This document shows, piece by piece, positions 8,656 to 16,454 of a DNA stretch of 64,000 nucleotides; the first letter of the stretch is position 1; every line of letters starts with the position of its first letter. Source of the DNA: RYN-230 sp963813975 (GTDB lineage Bacteria; Actinomycetota; Actinomycetes; Streptosporangiales; Streptosporangiaceae); assembly GCA_963813975.1 (NCBI GenBank), contig CAWFAP010000006.1, positions 1,302,001-1,366,000 of the forward strand, read 5' to 3'. The notes under the pieces were generated by a model. It saw only the letters and a list, made by a program, of their open reading frames with translations, was not told the origin of the DNA and searched no databases. Both the position numbers and the translations under genes were made by a program.

Positions 8656-9256
8656 CAGGGGTCCCGGGCTCCGGGCGGGTGAACCGGCCCCGGTGGTGCA
8701 GCAGCGGTGGCTCGCCGGAGCCGAGGATGGCGTGCTCGACCCGGCCCACCACGAGCTCGTGATCGCCGACGGTCAGCAGAGCGTGAGTGGCGCAGATCAG
8801 GTGCGTGGTCGCCCCGGACAGCAGGGGGAGATCCCCGGGTCCCGGGTCCCACTGGGTCTCCGTCCCGAACCGCTCTGCCCCCTTACGGGCGAACCTGGCC
8901 GCCACCGCCTCCTGGCCGTAATCCATCAGGTTCACCGCGAAGTGCTCTGCCGCGCGGACCGCGGGCCAGTTGGAGGACCCGTGGCCGATGTAGAAGGACA
9001 CCAGCGGCGGGTCCAGGCTGGCCGAGCTGAACGACGTCACGGTCAGGCCGGCCGGGCCGCGCAGGGTCACGATGGCCACGCCCGCGGGATGCCGGGACAG
9101 GGCCTGGCGGAAGACCTCGGCGTCGACGATGGGCAGGGCCCCGGGGCCAGCGTAGGCGGGCACAGCAGAGCCGGGAGCAGAAGAGCCGGGCCCGGCGGGA
9201 GGGGGCACAGCGGGGGCGGACAGGGAGCGGAGGGCGGCGGGTGGGGGAGGAGTCAC
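8645..9256 (-). CDS. Flavin reductase family protein (FMN-binding split-barrel)
   Basis: 203 residues, of which about the first 40 are Pro/Ala/Ser-rich and probably unstructured or upstream of the true start. The core begins at VDAEVFRQALSRHPAGVAIVTL, continues with TVTSFSSASLDPPLVSFYIG and FAVNLMDYGQEAVAARFA, and ends in DHELVVGRVEHAILG and PPLLHHRGRF. This is the pattern of short-chain flavin reductases that supply reduced FMN to a partner monooxygenase. It sits directly downstream of the NtaA/DmoA-type monooxygenase gene (92 bp gap) and overlaps the next gene by 11 bp, so its natural partner is probably that monooxygenase. Confidence 0.9.
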   Translation of the reverse strand: MTPPPPAALRSLSAPAVPPPAGPGSSAPGSAVPAYAGPGALPIVDAEVFRQALSRHPAGVAIVTLRGPAGLTVTSFSSASLDPPLVSFYIGHGSSNWPAVRAAEHFAVNLMDYGQEAVAARFARKGAERFGTETQWDPGPGDLPLLSGATTHLICATHALLTVGDHELVVGRVEHAILGSGEPPLLHHRGRFTRPEPGTPDDR

Positions 9257-9348
9257 AGGACCTGCCTTCGGCTAGCGGCCGCTGCCGTGACGGCCAGGCA
9301 GCGGGGGATTCGGTGGTCCGCGGGCTGGTGCGGCCCGCGGACCCGTGG

Positions 9349-10710
9349 TCAGGCGACTGGTTCCGGCACGCCGCGGGGCCGGGTCGGGGTGAACTGGCTG
9401 CCCGGCCGGGGGAGCCCGTAGTGCTCCCGCAGGGTCTGGCCGGTGTACTCGGTGCGGAACAGCCCGCGCCGGCGGAAAACCGGGATCACGTGGTCGGCGA
9501 AGGCGCGGAGGCCGGAGGGCAGCGCGGCGGGCATCACGTTGAAGCCGTCGGCGGCGCCCCGGTCGAACCAGTCCTGGATGGTGTCAGCGACCTGCTCCGG
9601 GGTGCCGGTGAAGGTGCGGTGCCCGCGACCGCCACCCAGGCGGCCGATCAGCTGGCGGACGGTGAGGTTCTCCCGCCGGGCCAGGCCGGTGATCAGCTGC
9701 GCGCGGCTCTGCGCCCCCTCGACCAGCGGGCGGCCGAACACCTCGGCGGGCAAGGGGCGGTCCAGGTCCAGCACGCCCGGGGGCACCTCCAGCGTCCTGG
9801 CCAGCTGGGCGAGCCCGTACGCCGGGATGATCAGTTCTTCCAGCTCGTCGCTGAGCGCGTGCGCTTCCGCCTCGGTCGAGCCGATCACCGGCACGATGCC
9901 GGGCAGGATCTTCAGCTGCCCGGGGTCCCGGCCCAGCCCGCGGGCCCGCCGCTTCATGTCCGCGTAGAACTCCTGGCCGTCGGCCAGGGTCTGCTGCGCA
10001 GTGAAGATCGCCTCGGCGTAGCGGGCCGCGAAATCCCGGCCGTCCTGTGACGATCCGGCCTGGACCAGGAGCGGGCGGCCCTGCGGGGACCGGGGCACGT
10101 TGAGCGGGCCGCGGACCCGGACGTAGCGGCCCTCATAGTCCACCTGGTGGATCCGGGTCACGTCGGCGTAGATGCCGCCCGGCTTGTCACCCAGTTCGGC
10201 GCCGTCCTCCCAGCTGTCCCAGAGCCGGCTGGACACGTCCACGAACTCGGCGGCCCGGGCGTAGCGCTCCCGATGGCCGGGCCGGTCATCCAGGCCGAAG
10301 TTCTGTGCGGACGCGGTGTCGGCCGTGGTCACGATGTTCCAACCGGCCCGGCCGCCGCTGACGTGGTCCAGGGAGGCGAACCGCCGGGCCAGGTTGTACG
10401 GCTCGTTGTACGTGGTTGACGCGGTGGCGATGAGCCCGATGTGGCTGGTCGCCGCGGCCAGCGCGGTGAGCAGGATGGTCGGTTCCAGCGCGCCGGCCGG
10501 GCGGAACTCCGGGTTGGCGCGCACCGCGGGCCCGTCGGCCAGGAACAGCGAGTCGAACGTCGCCCCCTCGGCGATCTGGGCCAGGTCACGCCAGTGGCCG
10601 AGGTCGGTGTTGGCGAACGGGTTGCTCTCCGGCAGCCGCCACGCGGCCTCGTGGTGCCCGGAACTCATCAGGAACGCGTTGAAATGCAGCTGCCGCTGAG
10701 GGCTGCTCAT
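9349..10710 (-). CDS. NtaA/DmoA-type FMN-dependent monooxygenase (LLM class)
   Basis: 453-residue luciferase-like monooxygenase. Recognisable parts are LHFNAFLMSSGHHEAAWRLP at the start, FDSLFLADGPAV, the FMN-binding SGGRAGWNIVTTADTASAQN, PLLVQAGSSQDGRDFAARYA, and near the end HRTFTGTPEQVADTIQDWF and FNVMPAALP. The DmoA/SnaA/NtaA group uses reduced FMN and oxygen to attack sulfur-, nitrogen- or aromatic substrates; DmoA opens dimethylsulfide. In this operon a dialkyl sulfide, sulfone or related organosulfur compound is the most likely substrate. The gene lies between the SsuE-like reductase and the flavin reductase. Confidence 0.9.
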   Translation of the reverse strand: MSSPQRQLHFNAFLMSSGHHEAAWRLPESNPFANTDLGHWRDLAQIAEGATFDSLFLADGPAVRANPEFRPAGALEPTILLTALAAATSHIGLIATASTTYNEPYNLARRFASLDHVSGGRAGWNIVTTADTASAQNFGLDDRPGHRERYARAAEFVDVSSRLWDSWEDGAELGDKPGGIYADVTRIHQVDYEGRYVRVRGPLNVPRSPQGRPLLVQAGSSQDGRDFAARYAEAIFTAQQTLADGQEFYADMKRRARGLGRDPGQLKILPGIVPVIGSTEAEAHALSDELEELIIPAYGLAQLARTLEVPPGVLDLDRPLPAEVFGRPLVEGAQSRAQLITGLARRENLTVRQLIGRLGGGRGHRTFTGTPEQVADTIQDWFDRGAADGFNVMPAALPSGLRAFADHVIPVFRRRGLFRTEYTGQTLREHYGLPRPGSQFTPTRPRGVPEPVA

Positions 10711-10752
10711 GGCCGCGGCCTCCTTCGGGGTTGTCCGGCGCGGCGGTGCCGC

Positions 10753-11340
10753 TCAGGTGGCCAGCACCGTGGCCGGGGACCGGCCGGGGGCGGTTGTCGT
10801 TGCGGACTCGGGGGCTGGCCCGTCGGGCGCGGCCAGTGCGGCGCAGCGGCCGAGCGCCGCGGCTACCCGGGCCGCCCACGAATCCAGCACCGGGCCGGGC
10901 TCGGCCAGGTCCGGTTCGAGGAAGGCCAGGCTGGGTGCGGGGGTGGAGGCGCCCAGCTCCAGCAGCAGCGGCCGCAGGTGCAGGTTGACCGCGAGCGCGT
11001 GGTTCGGTACCCGCATGACCAGCATCGGCAGGGCGATGACCGGGGACAGCGCCTGGTAGTCCAGGCGGTCGAGGAAGACCTTCAGCAGCCCGGTGTAGGT
11101 GCCCTTGTAGGTGGGGCTGGCCACGAGCAGCAGATCCGCCTGCCTGACCTGCTCCAGCGCGTCCTCGACCGCGGGCGACGGCTCGTCCAGCAGCAGCCGC
11201 CTGGCCAGCCCGGACAGGTCGATGACCTGATGGCCGCCGGGCAGCGCGGCGGCGCGGCTGACCGCCTCCGCGGCCAGCCGCGCGATCTGCAGGGTCCTGG
11301 ATTGCGGCCTGGGGTTGGCGGCCAGTACGACGAAGCTCAA
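10753..11340 (-). CDS. ssuE: NAD(P)H-dependent FMN reductase, SsuE-like
   Basis: 195-residue flavodoxin-like reductase. The phosphate-binding loop AANPRPQSRTLQIA is at residues 6-20, and the flavin contact is VASPTYKGTYTGLLKVFLDRL around 80-100. These match SsuE, which makes the free FMNH2 consumed by alkanesulfonate monooxygenase SsuD; the ssuD homologue lies 68 bp upstream on the same strand. Start ATG 11340 lacks a strong ribosome site but begins exactly where the family begins (MSFVVLAANPRP). The gene symbol is given by homology and context. Confidence 0.85.
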   Translation of the reverse strand: MSFVVLAANPRPQSRTLQIARLAAEAVSRAAALPGGHQVIDLSGLARRLLLDEPSPAVEDALEQVRQADLLLVASPTYKGTYTGLLKVFLDRLDYQALSPVIALPMLVMRVPNHALAVNLHLRPLLLELGASTPAPSLAFLEPDLAEPGPVLDSWAARVAAALGRCAALAAPDGPAPESATTTAPGRSPATVLAT

Positions 11341-11408
11341 CAGTCCTCCTTGAGGGCGATCACGGTCATCTGCTCGCGTGCGGTTCCTTCCGGATGTGAG
11401 CGGGCCTC

Positions 11409-12602
11409 CTAGGCACTGGCCCGCAGGCGCGTCCGGCCCGAGTTGCCCGCGGCCGACTCACGCCGGCGGATCTCGGGCAGGACACCCTCGCCGAACCAGT
11501 AGGCCTCCTCCAGGTGCGGGTAGCCGGACAGGATGAACTCGCTGATGCCGAGGGAGGCGTACTCCTCGATGAGGTCGGCGACCTTCTCGTGGCTGCCCAC
11601 CAGGGCGGTACCGGCCCCGCCGCGGACCAGCCCGACGCCCGCCCACAGGTTCGGGTAGATCTCCAGGTCCTGGGCGGAGCCGCCGTGGCGGTAGGCGGCG
11701 TGCAGGGCACGCATCCGGTCCTGGCCGACCGACTCGCTGGCCCCGAGGATCCGCTGGGCCGTGGTGATCTCCGCGGGGTCCAGGAAGTCGAGCAGCCGGC
11801 TGGCCTCGGCCCACGCGTCCGCCTCGGTGTCCCGGGTGATCACGTGCAGGCGGATGCCGAAGCGCAGCGTGCGGCCCTGGGCCGCGGCCAGCTCCCGGAT
11901 CCAGGTCAGCTTCTCCGCCACCTGCGCGGGGGGCTCGCCCCAGGTCAGGTAGACATCCGCAGAGGAGGCCGCCACGATACCGGCCGCGGGCGAGGAACCG
12001 CCGAAGTAGACACCCGGTACCGGCTCGGGCGGGCGCAGCACGGTGGCCCCTTCCACCTGGTAATGCTCGCCGCGGAAGTCGAACGGCTCGCCGGTCCACG
12101 CGCCCCGGACGATGGCCAGGAACTCCTGGGACCGGGCGTACCGCTCGTCGTGCGACAGGTAGTCACCGAACCGCCGCTGCTCGTCGGCCTGGCCCCCGGT
12201 CACCACGTTGAGCAGCAGCCGGCCACCGGACAGCCGCTGGTAGGTGGCGGCCATCTGGGCGGCCAGGGTGGGGGAGGTCAGCCCGGGCCGGAACGCGACC
12301 AGGAACTTAAGGCGGCTGGTCTCCCGGGTCAGCGCGGCGGTGACCAGCCACGCGTCCTCGCACCAGGTCCCGGTCGGGGTCAGGACGGCCTCGAAGCCCA
12401 GCTGCTCGGCCGAGCGGGCCACCTGGGCCAGGTACTCGATGTCCGGCTGCCGCTCCTGCGACGCCGCACCCCGGATGTGCGGCGCGTCGGGCGGCCCGGC
12501 CGGGCTGCCCGGTGCCCCGGCCGGGGGCAGGCTGTGCCCCCGGCCCATGATCGACCGGCCGTCACCGGTGGTGGGCAGGAACCAGTGGAACGTCAGCGTC
12601 AT
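11409..12602 (-). CDS. ssuD: FMNH2-dependent alkanesulfonate monooxygenase (LLM class)
   Basis: 397 residues from ATG 12602 (MTLTFHWFLPTTGDGRSIMG). The LLM fold is clear: YLAQVARSAEQLGFEAVLTP, LKFLVAFRPGLTSPTLAAQM, the flavin-site SGGRLLLNVVTGGQADEQRR, then FGGSSPAAGIVAA, HVITRDTEADAWAEA, TALVGSHEKVADLIEEY and the terminal GYPHLEEAYWFGEGVLP. SsuD oxidises alkanesulfonates to aldehyde plus sulfite. I rejected the longer upstream frame because ATG 12602 overlaps the preceding substrate-binding protein gene by 4 bp (ATGA), a standard coupled start, and begins at the conserved N-terminus. It is slightly longer than the roughly 380-residue enterobacterial enzyme because of a Pro/Gly insertion near residues 25-40. 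Confidence 0.93.
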   Translation of the reverse strand: MTLTFHWFLPTTGDGRSIMGRGHSLPPAGAPGSPAGPPDAPHIRGAASQERQPDIEYLAQVARSAEQLGFEAVLTPTGTWCEDAWLVTAALTRETSRLKFLVAFRPGLTSPTLAAQMAATYQRLSGGRLLLNVVTGGQADEQRRFGDYLSHDERYARSQEFLAIVRGAWTGEPFDFRGEHYQVEGATVLRPPEPVPGVYFGGSSPAAGIVAASSADVYLTWGEPPAQVAEKLTWIRELAAAQGRTLRFGIRLHVITRDTEADAWAEASRLLDFLDPAEITTAQRILGASESVGQDRMRALHAAYRHGGSAQDLEIYPNLWAGVGLVRGGAGTALVGSHEKVADLIEEYASLGISEFILSGYPHLEEAYWFGEGVLPEIRRRESAAGNSGRTRLRASA

Positions 12603-13735
12603 GAAGCACCTCCGACCGTGTCGTTGAAGCTGGAGTCCGAGAAGTTCTTGAAGTCCACGTGGCCCGGGATGAGGCCGGCGGTGGTAAACGCGTTGGACAC
12701 CGACTGCTCGGCACTGACCACCGCCGGGGTGATCTGGACCGGGGTCCGCACGTCGTCCCTGGTCGCCTTGAGCATGACGCTGGCCGGCAGCCCGGTGGCC
12801 TTGGCCCACACCGAGGCCCAGACCGACTGGTGCGAGCCGGCCCACACGTAGGCCTGGTTGAGCAGCTTGAGGTAGTCGCGGACCGCGGCGGCCTTGGCCG
12901 GGTCGGCCAGCGCGGCGCGGGACGCCACCGCGAACGAGTACGGGGCGCCGTAGCCGGCCCCGTTGACCAGGATCCGCGCGTGGGACTGGGCCACGACCTG
13001 CTCGATGTAGGGCGACCAGATGTCCCAGGCGTCCACGTGGCCGGACGTCAGCGCGGCCAGGCCATCCGCGGGCTGAAGGTAGTCCAGGCTGACGTCATGG
13101 ACCGACAGCCTCGCCCTGTTGAGCACGGTCAGCAGGTGGTAATCGGCGGAGCTGCCCTGTGCGACCGCGATCTTCTTGCCCTTGAGCTGCGCGACCGAAT
13201 GGATCGGCGAGTTGGCCGGCACGACGATCGCGGAGGCGCCCGGGCCGGCCGTGACCGCGCCGACGATGGCCACCTTCTCCCCGCCAGCGGCCGCGAACAC
13301 CGGCGGGGCGTCGCCCACGCTGCCGATATCGACCGCGCCGGAGCCCATGGCCTGGAGCATCGGCGGCCCGGAGGTGAAGTCGGACCATTCGACCTTGAAC
13401 GGCAGCTTGCTGAGCAGGCCGGCCGCGGTGAGCAGGGACTGGGAGCCGGACCCAGCCTGGTCGCCGACGTGCAGGACGACGCTGGACACGTTGGCGGTCT
13501 TGGCGCTCGCGGTCGAGGACGACGCCGAGGTGCTGCTGGTCCCGGACGAGGAGCAGCCCGCGGCGATGAGGGCGAGAAGGGCCGCGGCCGCGGCGGCCGG
13601 GAGTCCCCGGCGCCGCCGCACCGCGGAGACAGGGCCGGCTGAGACAGGGCCGGCTGAGACAGGGCCGACTGAGACAGGGCGCGCCGGGCCCGGGCGGGGC
13701 TGCATACGGGTGAAGAATTTGCTGATCATGATCAT
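12599..13735 (-). CDS. ssuA: Sulfonate ABC transporter substrate-binding lipoprotein
   Basis: 378 residues. After a repetitive Pro/Val/Ser/Ala segment (residues 18-39) comes a lipoprotein signal with lipobox LIAAGC around residues 55-61, then a Ser/Thr linker and the periplasmic-binding fold: SSVVLHVGDQAGSGSQSLLT, EWSDFTSGPPMLQAMGSGAVD, DIGSVGDAPPVFAA, KGKKIAVAQGSSADYHLL and HVDAWDIWSPYIEQV. These are hallmarks of aliphatic sulfonate / nitrate / taurine-type binding proteins. It overlaps both neighbours by 4 bp (ssuB and ssuD), so ssuC-ssuB-ssuA-ssuD is tightly coupled. The membrane-anchored protein would capture sulfonates outside the cell. Confidence 0.93.
   Translation of the reverse strand: MIMISKFFTRMQPRPGPARPVSVGPVSAGPVSAGPVSAVRRRRGLPAAAAAALLALIAAGCSSSGTSSTSASSSTASAKTANVSSVVLHVGDQAGSGSQSLLTAAGLLSKLPFKVEWSDFTSGPPMLQAMGSGAVDIGSVGDAPPVFAAAGGEKVAIVGAVTAGPGASAIVVPANSPIHSVAQLKGKKIAVAQGSSADYHLLTVLNRARLSVHDVSLDYLQPADGLAALTSGHVDAWDIWSPYIEQVVAQSHARILVNGAGYGAPYSFAVASRAALADPAKAAAVRDYLKLLNQAYVWAGSHQSVWASVWAKATGLPASVMLKATRDDVRTPVQITPAVVSAEQSVSNAFTTAGLIPGHVDFKNFSDSSFNDTVGGAS
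13626..13680. repeat. 15-bp tandem repeat in the 5' part of ssuA, about 3.7 units
   Basis: Units GAGACAGGGCCGGCT, GAGACAGGGCCGGCT, GAGACAGGGCCGACT and a partial fourth unit follow each other. They encode PVSAG-type pentapeptides on the minus strand in front of the lipoprotein signal. The sequence differs from the 15-bp repeat in the FAD/NAD(P) gene of the same operon. Confidence 0.93.
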
Positions 13736-14490
13736 CCTTCCGTGACGACGCCGAGCTCGACCAGCAGTCGGGTTCTCAGGGCGGCGAGTTCCGGGTGGTC
13801 GCGCTCTCGCGGGCGGGGAACCTCGATGCGCTCGCTCACCGCGATCTGGCCGCCGGCCAGCACGAGCACCCGGTCCGCGAGGGAGAGGGCCTCATCCACG
13901 TCGTGCGTGACCAGCAGCACCGCGGGCTGGTGATGCACCCACAGCCGGAGGACCAGACGGTGCATGGTGATCGTGGTGAGCGCGTCCAGCGCGCTGAACG
14001 GCTCGTCCAGCAGAAGCAGGCTGGGCTCGCGGACCAGCGCCCGGGCCAGGGCCGCCCGCTGAGCCTCGCCACCGGACAGGGTCAGCGGCCAGGCGCTGGC
14101 CCGGGCACCCAGGCCGACCTCCTCCAGCGCCTCCAGGGCCACGGCCTTGGCGTCGCCGGCGCGCAACCCGAGGCCCACGTTGGCCCAGACCCGGCGCCAG
14201 GGCAGCAGCCGCGGTTCCTGGAAGGCCACCGCCGCGGTTCCGGCCACGCCCAGGTCGCCGGTGACCCCGCGGTCCAGGCCGGCCAGCGCGCGGAGCAGAG
14301 TGGACTTCCCGCTGCCGCTGCGGCCGATCAGCGCCACGAACTCGCCCGGGGCGATGTCCAGGTCCAGCTCGTCCAGCACGCGCCGGCCCGCGAACTCCCG
14401 GGTCAGCCCCCGGACCCAGGCTGCGGGAGGGGGAGCGGTGGCCGCCGGGGGCGCGCCCGCGCTCAGTGATCCAGCAGACCGTGGCGCCAT
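13732..14490 (-). CDS. ssuB: Sulfonate ABC transporter ATP-binding protein
   Basis: 252 residues from ATG 14490. All ABC ATPase motifs are present: Walker A GRSGSGKST, Q-loop VAFQEPRLLPWRRV, signature LSGGEAQR, Walker B LLLLDEPFSALD and H-loop LLVTHDVDEAL. EPRLLPW is characteristic of the nitrate/sulfonate/taurine family. The start lies 28 bp inside the 3' end of ssuC, and the stop overlaps ssuA by 4 bp. A Pro/Ala-rich stretch occupies the first 25 residues, so a slightly later start is possible. It energises import by SsuA/SsuC. Confidence 0.95.
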   Translation of the reverse strand: MAPRSAGSLSAGAPPAATAPPPAAWVRGLTREFAGRRVLDELDLDIAPGEFVALIGRSGSGKSTLLRALAGLDRGVTGDLGVAGTAAVAFQEPRLLPWRRVWANVGLGLRAGDAKAVALEALEEVGLGARASAWPLTLSGGEAQRAALARALVREPSLLLLDEPFSALDALTTITMHRLVLRLWVHHQPAVLLVTHDVDEALSLADRVLVLAGGQIAVSERIEVPRPRERDHPELAALRTRLLVELGVVTEG

Positions 14491-15470
14491 GCCAGCGACC
14501 TCCTTTCCAGCAGCCGGACCAGGGCGTCGGTGAGCAGGCCCAGGACGCAGTACACGAGCAGCGCCACGAAGATCACGCTGTTGTTCAGGAAGGTCTGGCC
14601 CTGGTTGATGATGTAGCCGAGCCCGGCGTTGGCGTTGATCTGCTCCGCGACCACCAGGGCCAGCCAGGCGATGCCGAGGCTCTGCCGGACGCCGACGAGG
14701 ATCTGCGGCAGCGCGCCCGGCAGGATGATGTGCCGGATCGTCTCGCCGCGGCGCAGCCCCAGCGACTGGCCGGCCTCGGCGAGCTTGGCGTCCACGTTCC
14801 GGATGCCGGAGAACGTGTTCAGGTACAGGGGGATCGAGGCGCCCAGCGCGATCAGCAGGATCTTGGGCAGCTGGCCGATGCCGAACCAGACGATGAACAC
14901 CGGGATCAGCCCGAACAGCGGCAGCGTCCGGAGCATCTGCATCAGCGGGTCCACCGAGTTCTCGCCGAGCCTGCTCAGCCCGGCGATCACGCCGAGCACC
15001 AGGCCCGCCGCCCCGCCGACCGCGAAGCCGATCGCCACCCGCTCCAGCGACACCAGCATGGCGCCCTGCAGCGTGCCGTACGCGGCGTTGCTCGTCGTGA
15101 TCAGCGTGACCGCGGTGTGGAACACGGTGCTGGGCGGGGGAAGCTTCTGCGGGGAAATCAGCCCCGACATGCTCACCAGCTGCCAACCGACGAGGACTAC
15201 CAGCGGGCTGATGATCCGGAACCAGGTCCGGTTGCGGCGCCGCGCGGCTGGCTTCCCGCGCAGCGTGCTGGGCGCGCCGGGGGCCGATGCGCCCAGGCCG
15301 GCGGGGACCACGCTCAAGTGCGGCGCGGCGGCCACGCCGTGCGGGCCGCCCGGGCCGGGTGCGGTGCTCACTTCCGTCCCGGCTTCGTCGGTGCTGCTCC
15401 GCGCCCGGGCGGGGGTGGTGCCCCGGGCCAGGCCGGTGGGGAGCAGTCCGGTGGGTGTGTTTCCAGGCAT
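14463..15470 (-). CDS. ssuC: Sulfonate ABC transporter permease
   Basis: 335 residues from ATG 15470, with GCGAGG 7-8 nt upstream. About 80 residues of low-complexity cytoplasmic N-terminus precede the first membrane segment (FRIISPLVVLVGWQLVSM). Further segments include VAIGFAVGGAAGLVLGVIAG, GLIPVFIVWFGIG and FVALLVYCVLGLL. The permease EAA loop reads EAGQSLGLRRGETIRHIILPGALP, the site that contacts the ATPase. It is the first gene of the operon; the next gene starts before this one ends. Confidence 0.93.
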   Translation of the reverse strand: MPGNTPTGLLPTGLARGTTPARARSSTDEAGTEVSTAPGPGGPHGVAAAPHLSVVPAGLGASAPGAPSTLRGKPAARRRNRTWFRIISPLVVLVGWQLVSMSGLISPQKLPPPSTVFHTAVTLITTSNAAYGTLQGAMLVSLERVAIGFAVGGAAGLVLGVIAGLSRLGENSVDPLMQMLRTLPLFGLIPVFIVWFGIGQLPKILLIALGASIPLYLNTFSGIRNVDAKLAEAGQSLGLRRGETIRHIILPGALPQILVGVRQSLGIAWLALVVAEQINANAGLGYIINQGQTFLNNSVIFVALLVYCVLGLLTDALVRLLERRSLAWRHGLLDH

Positions 15471-15557
15471 AGACAGACCTCGCTCGTGACGGCTGGAGTG
15501 CCGCCGGCCGCGCACCGGGGCGGCTGGACCCTCGGGCGGCCGGCTGGTCCGGACGGG

Positions 15558-15662
15558 TTACGCCTGCTCGGCGGTGAGCAGGACGGCAGGCCGGGCGCAC
15601 CGCCCGGACGTGCCTGCGCGGATGGACAGGGCGGCGCGGGACCAGTAGTGGGTTGCAGCCAT
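15558..15662 (-). CDS. Possible leaderless leader peptide of the sulfur operon, 34 codons
   Basis: ATG 15662 to TAA 15558 encodes MAATHYWSRAALSIRAGTSG, then RCARPA (one Cys at codon 22), ending AEQA. If the operon promoter is TTGACA (15698-15693) with an 18-bp spacer and CACCAT (15674-15669), transcription would begin at or next to this ATG, giving a leaderless short ORF. Leaderless short ORFs that sense cysteine supply are known in front of mycobacterial sulfur genes. This peptide does not carry the RRHVDL-type motif or the Cys run of known examples, so the assignment rests on position only. Confidence 0.3.
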   Translation of the reverse strand: MAATHYWSRAALSIRAGTSGRCARPAVLLTAEQA

Positions 15663-15683
15663 GACCCCATGGTGAAAGCCAGA

Positions 15684-15704
15684 TCCCTATAATGTCAATA
15701 GGGA
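15684..15704. promoter_or_regulatory. 21-bp palindrome over the -35 region of the sulfur operon
   Basis: The arms TCCCTAT and ATAGGGA are perfect inverted repeats separated by 7 nt. Read on the minus strand, the centre contains TTGACA, a consensus -35 hexamer pointing toward ssuC. A regulator bound here would cover the -35 box, so repression in the presence of preferred sulfur sources is the simplest reading. The responsible protein is not identified in the window. Confidence 0.6.
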
Positions 15705-15815
15705 AAATCGAGATGAGCAGAAACGCGCTGTGCACGGCGTTCCCGGAGTGGCCGGGGCGGGTCAGCGGGGCGAGTGGCCGGGCGAGTGACCGGGGCTCAG
15801 AATGGGCCGGGGCAG

Positions 15816-16409
15816 TCAGGCGCCGGGGCGGCCGGGTGCGGGACCACTCACGGTGTCGAGCACCTGGCTGAGCCACTGCCGGAGGCCGCGGCGGGTCAGC
15901 CCGGCCGGCTCCCCGGCCACCGAGCTGACCAGATGCTGCGCGCCGTCGAACGACACCGGGGCCGTCCCGGGTATGACCGTCAGCGCTTCGTGAGCCAGCT
16001 GCTCCAGCTCCGGGTCACCCTGGTCGAGGGCGAGCACCGTGGCGCGTTTGCGGGCGTCACTGACCCGCTCGAGCAGCGGGGCGGGAGCCAGCCCGGCGCT
16101 CACGACCAGCACCGTCTCGCCGCGCTCAGCCCGCTCCAGCCGGCGCATGCCGACCCGCAGGTGCGGTGGGGCGTCCGCCGGCGGCGCCCAGCGGATCAGG
16201 GTGGGGGAGAGCCCGGGCGCGTCCGACAGCCGGCTCTCCTCGTCCAGGTGGGCGGCGAGGTGCCACGGCTCGTCCCCCGGCGTCCCGACCACCAGCAGCC
16301 CGCCGGGGGTCCGGGGCCGGCGCAGGACCCGGGCGAACACGGCGGTGCGCTCCAGCCACCCGCTCGGGGCGAGCAAGGCCCGCAGCTCAGCCACCTGTCC
16401 CGCGTCCAT
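15816..16409 (-). CDS. Conserved hypothetical protein, 197 residues
   Basis: Not recognised. The product is cytoplasmic with no signal or membrane helix. It has a mixed alpha/beta pattern: LLVVGTPGDEPWHLAAHLD near residue 40, ETVLVVSAGLAPAPLLERVSDA near 100, and a C-terminal helical end GLTRRGLRQWLSQVLDTV. The coding frame is supported by G/C at third positions and by a clean divergent arrangement with npdG (45 bp between starts). The promoter is therefore shared with, or adjacent to, that of the F420 reductase gene. Operons of unknown proteins next to F420 genes exist, but nothing here shows a functional link. Confidence 0.65.
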   Translation of the reverse strand: MDAGQVAELRALLAPSGWLERTAVFARVLRRPRTPGGLLVVGTPGDEPWHLAAHLDEESRLSDAPGLSPTLIRWAPPADAPPHLRVGMRRLERAERGETVLVVSAGLAPAPLLERVSDARKRATVLALDQGDPELEQLAHEALTVIPGTAPVSFDGAQHLVSSVAGEPAGLTRRGLRQWLSQVLDTVSGPAPGRPGA

Positions 16410-16454
16410 TGGCCCATCGTGTCACGGTGCTGCGGGGTCTGGCAGGATCAGGAC

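Larger units (their letters stand above)
15471..15815. other. Leader and promoter region of the sulfur operon (345 bp, no annotated protein gene)
   Basis: This holds the start region of the minus-strand operon: a palindrome over a TTGACA box (15684-15704), a plausible CACCAT -10 hexamer at 15674-15669, and a 34-codon open frame starting 6 nt after that hexamer. About 90 bp then separate the end of that frame from ssuC. The right part, 15705-15815, is the tail region of the next minus-strand gene and shows nothing I can assign. Confidence 0.6.

Noticed and set aside
15368..15670. A 100-codon minus-strand frame starting MGSWLQP as leader or extension of ssuC
   Set aside because: It is out of frame with ssuC, continues into the ssuC gene, and its sequence is Pro-rich shadow coding; the short frame at 15558-15662 fits the putative promoter better.
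15688..15693. A perfect TATAAT on the plus strand near the sulfur-operon palindrome
   Set aside because: No matching -35 hexamer 16-19 bp upstream and no plus-strand gene for more than 700 bp; it is a by-product of the palindrome arms.
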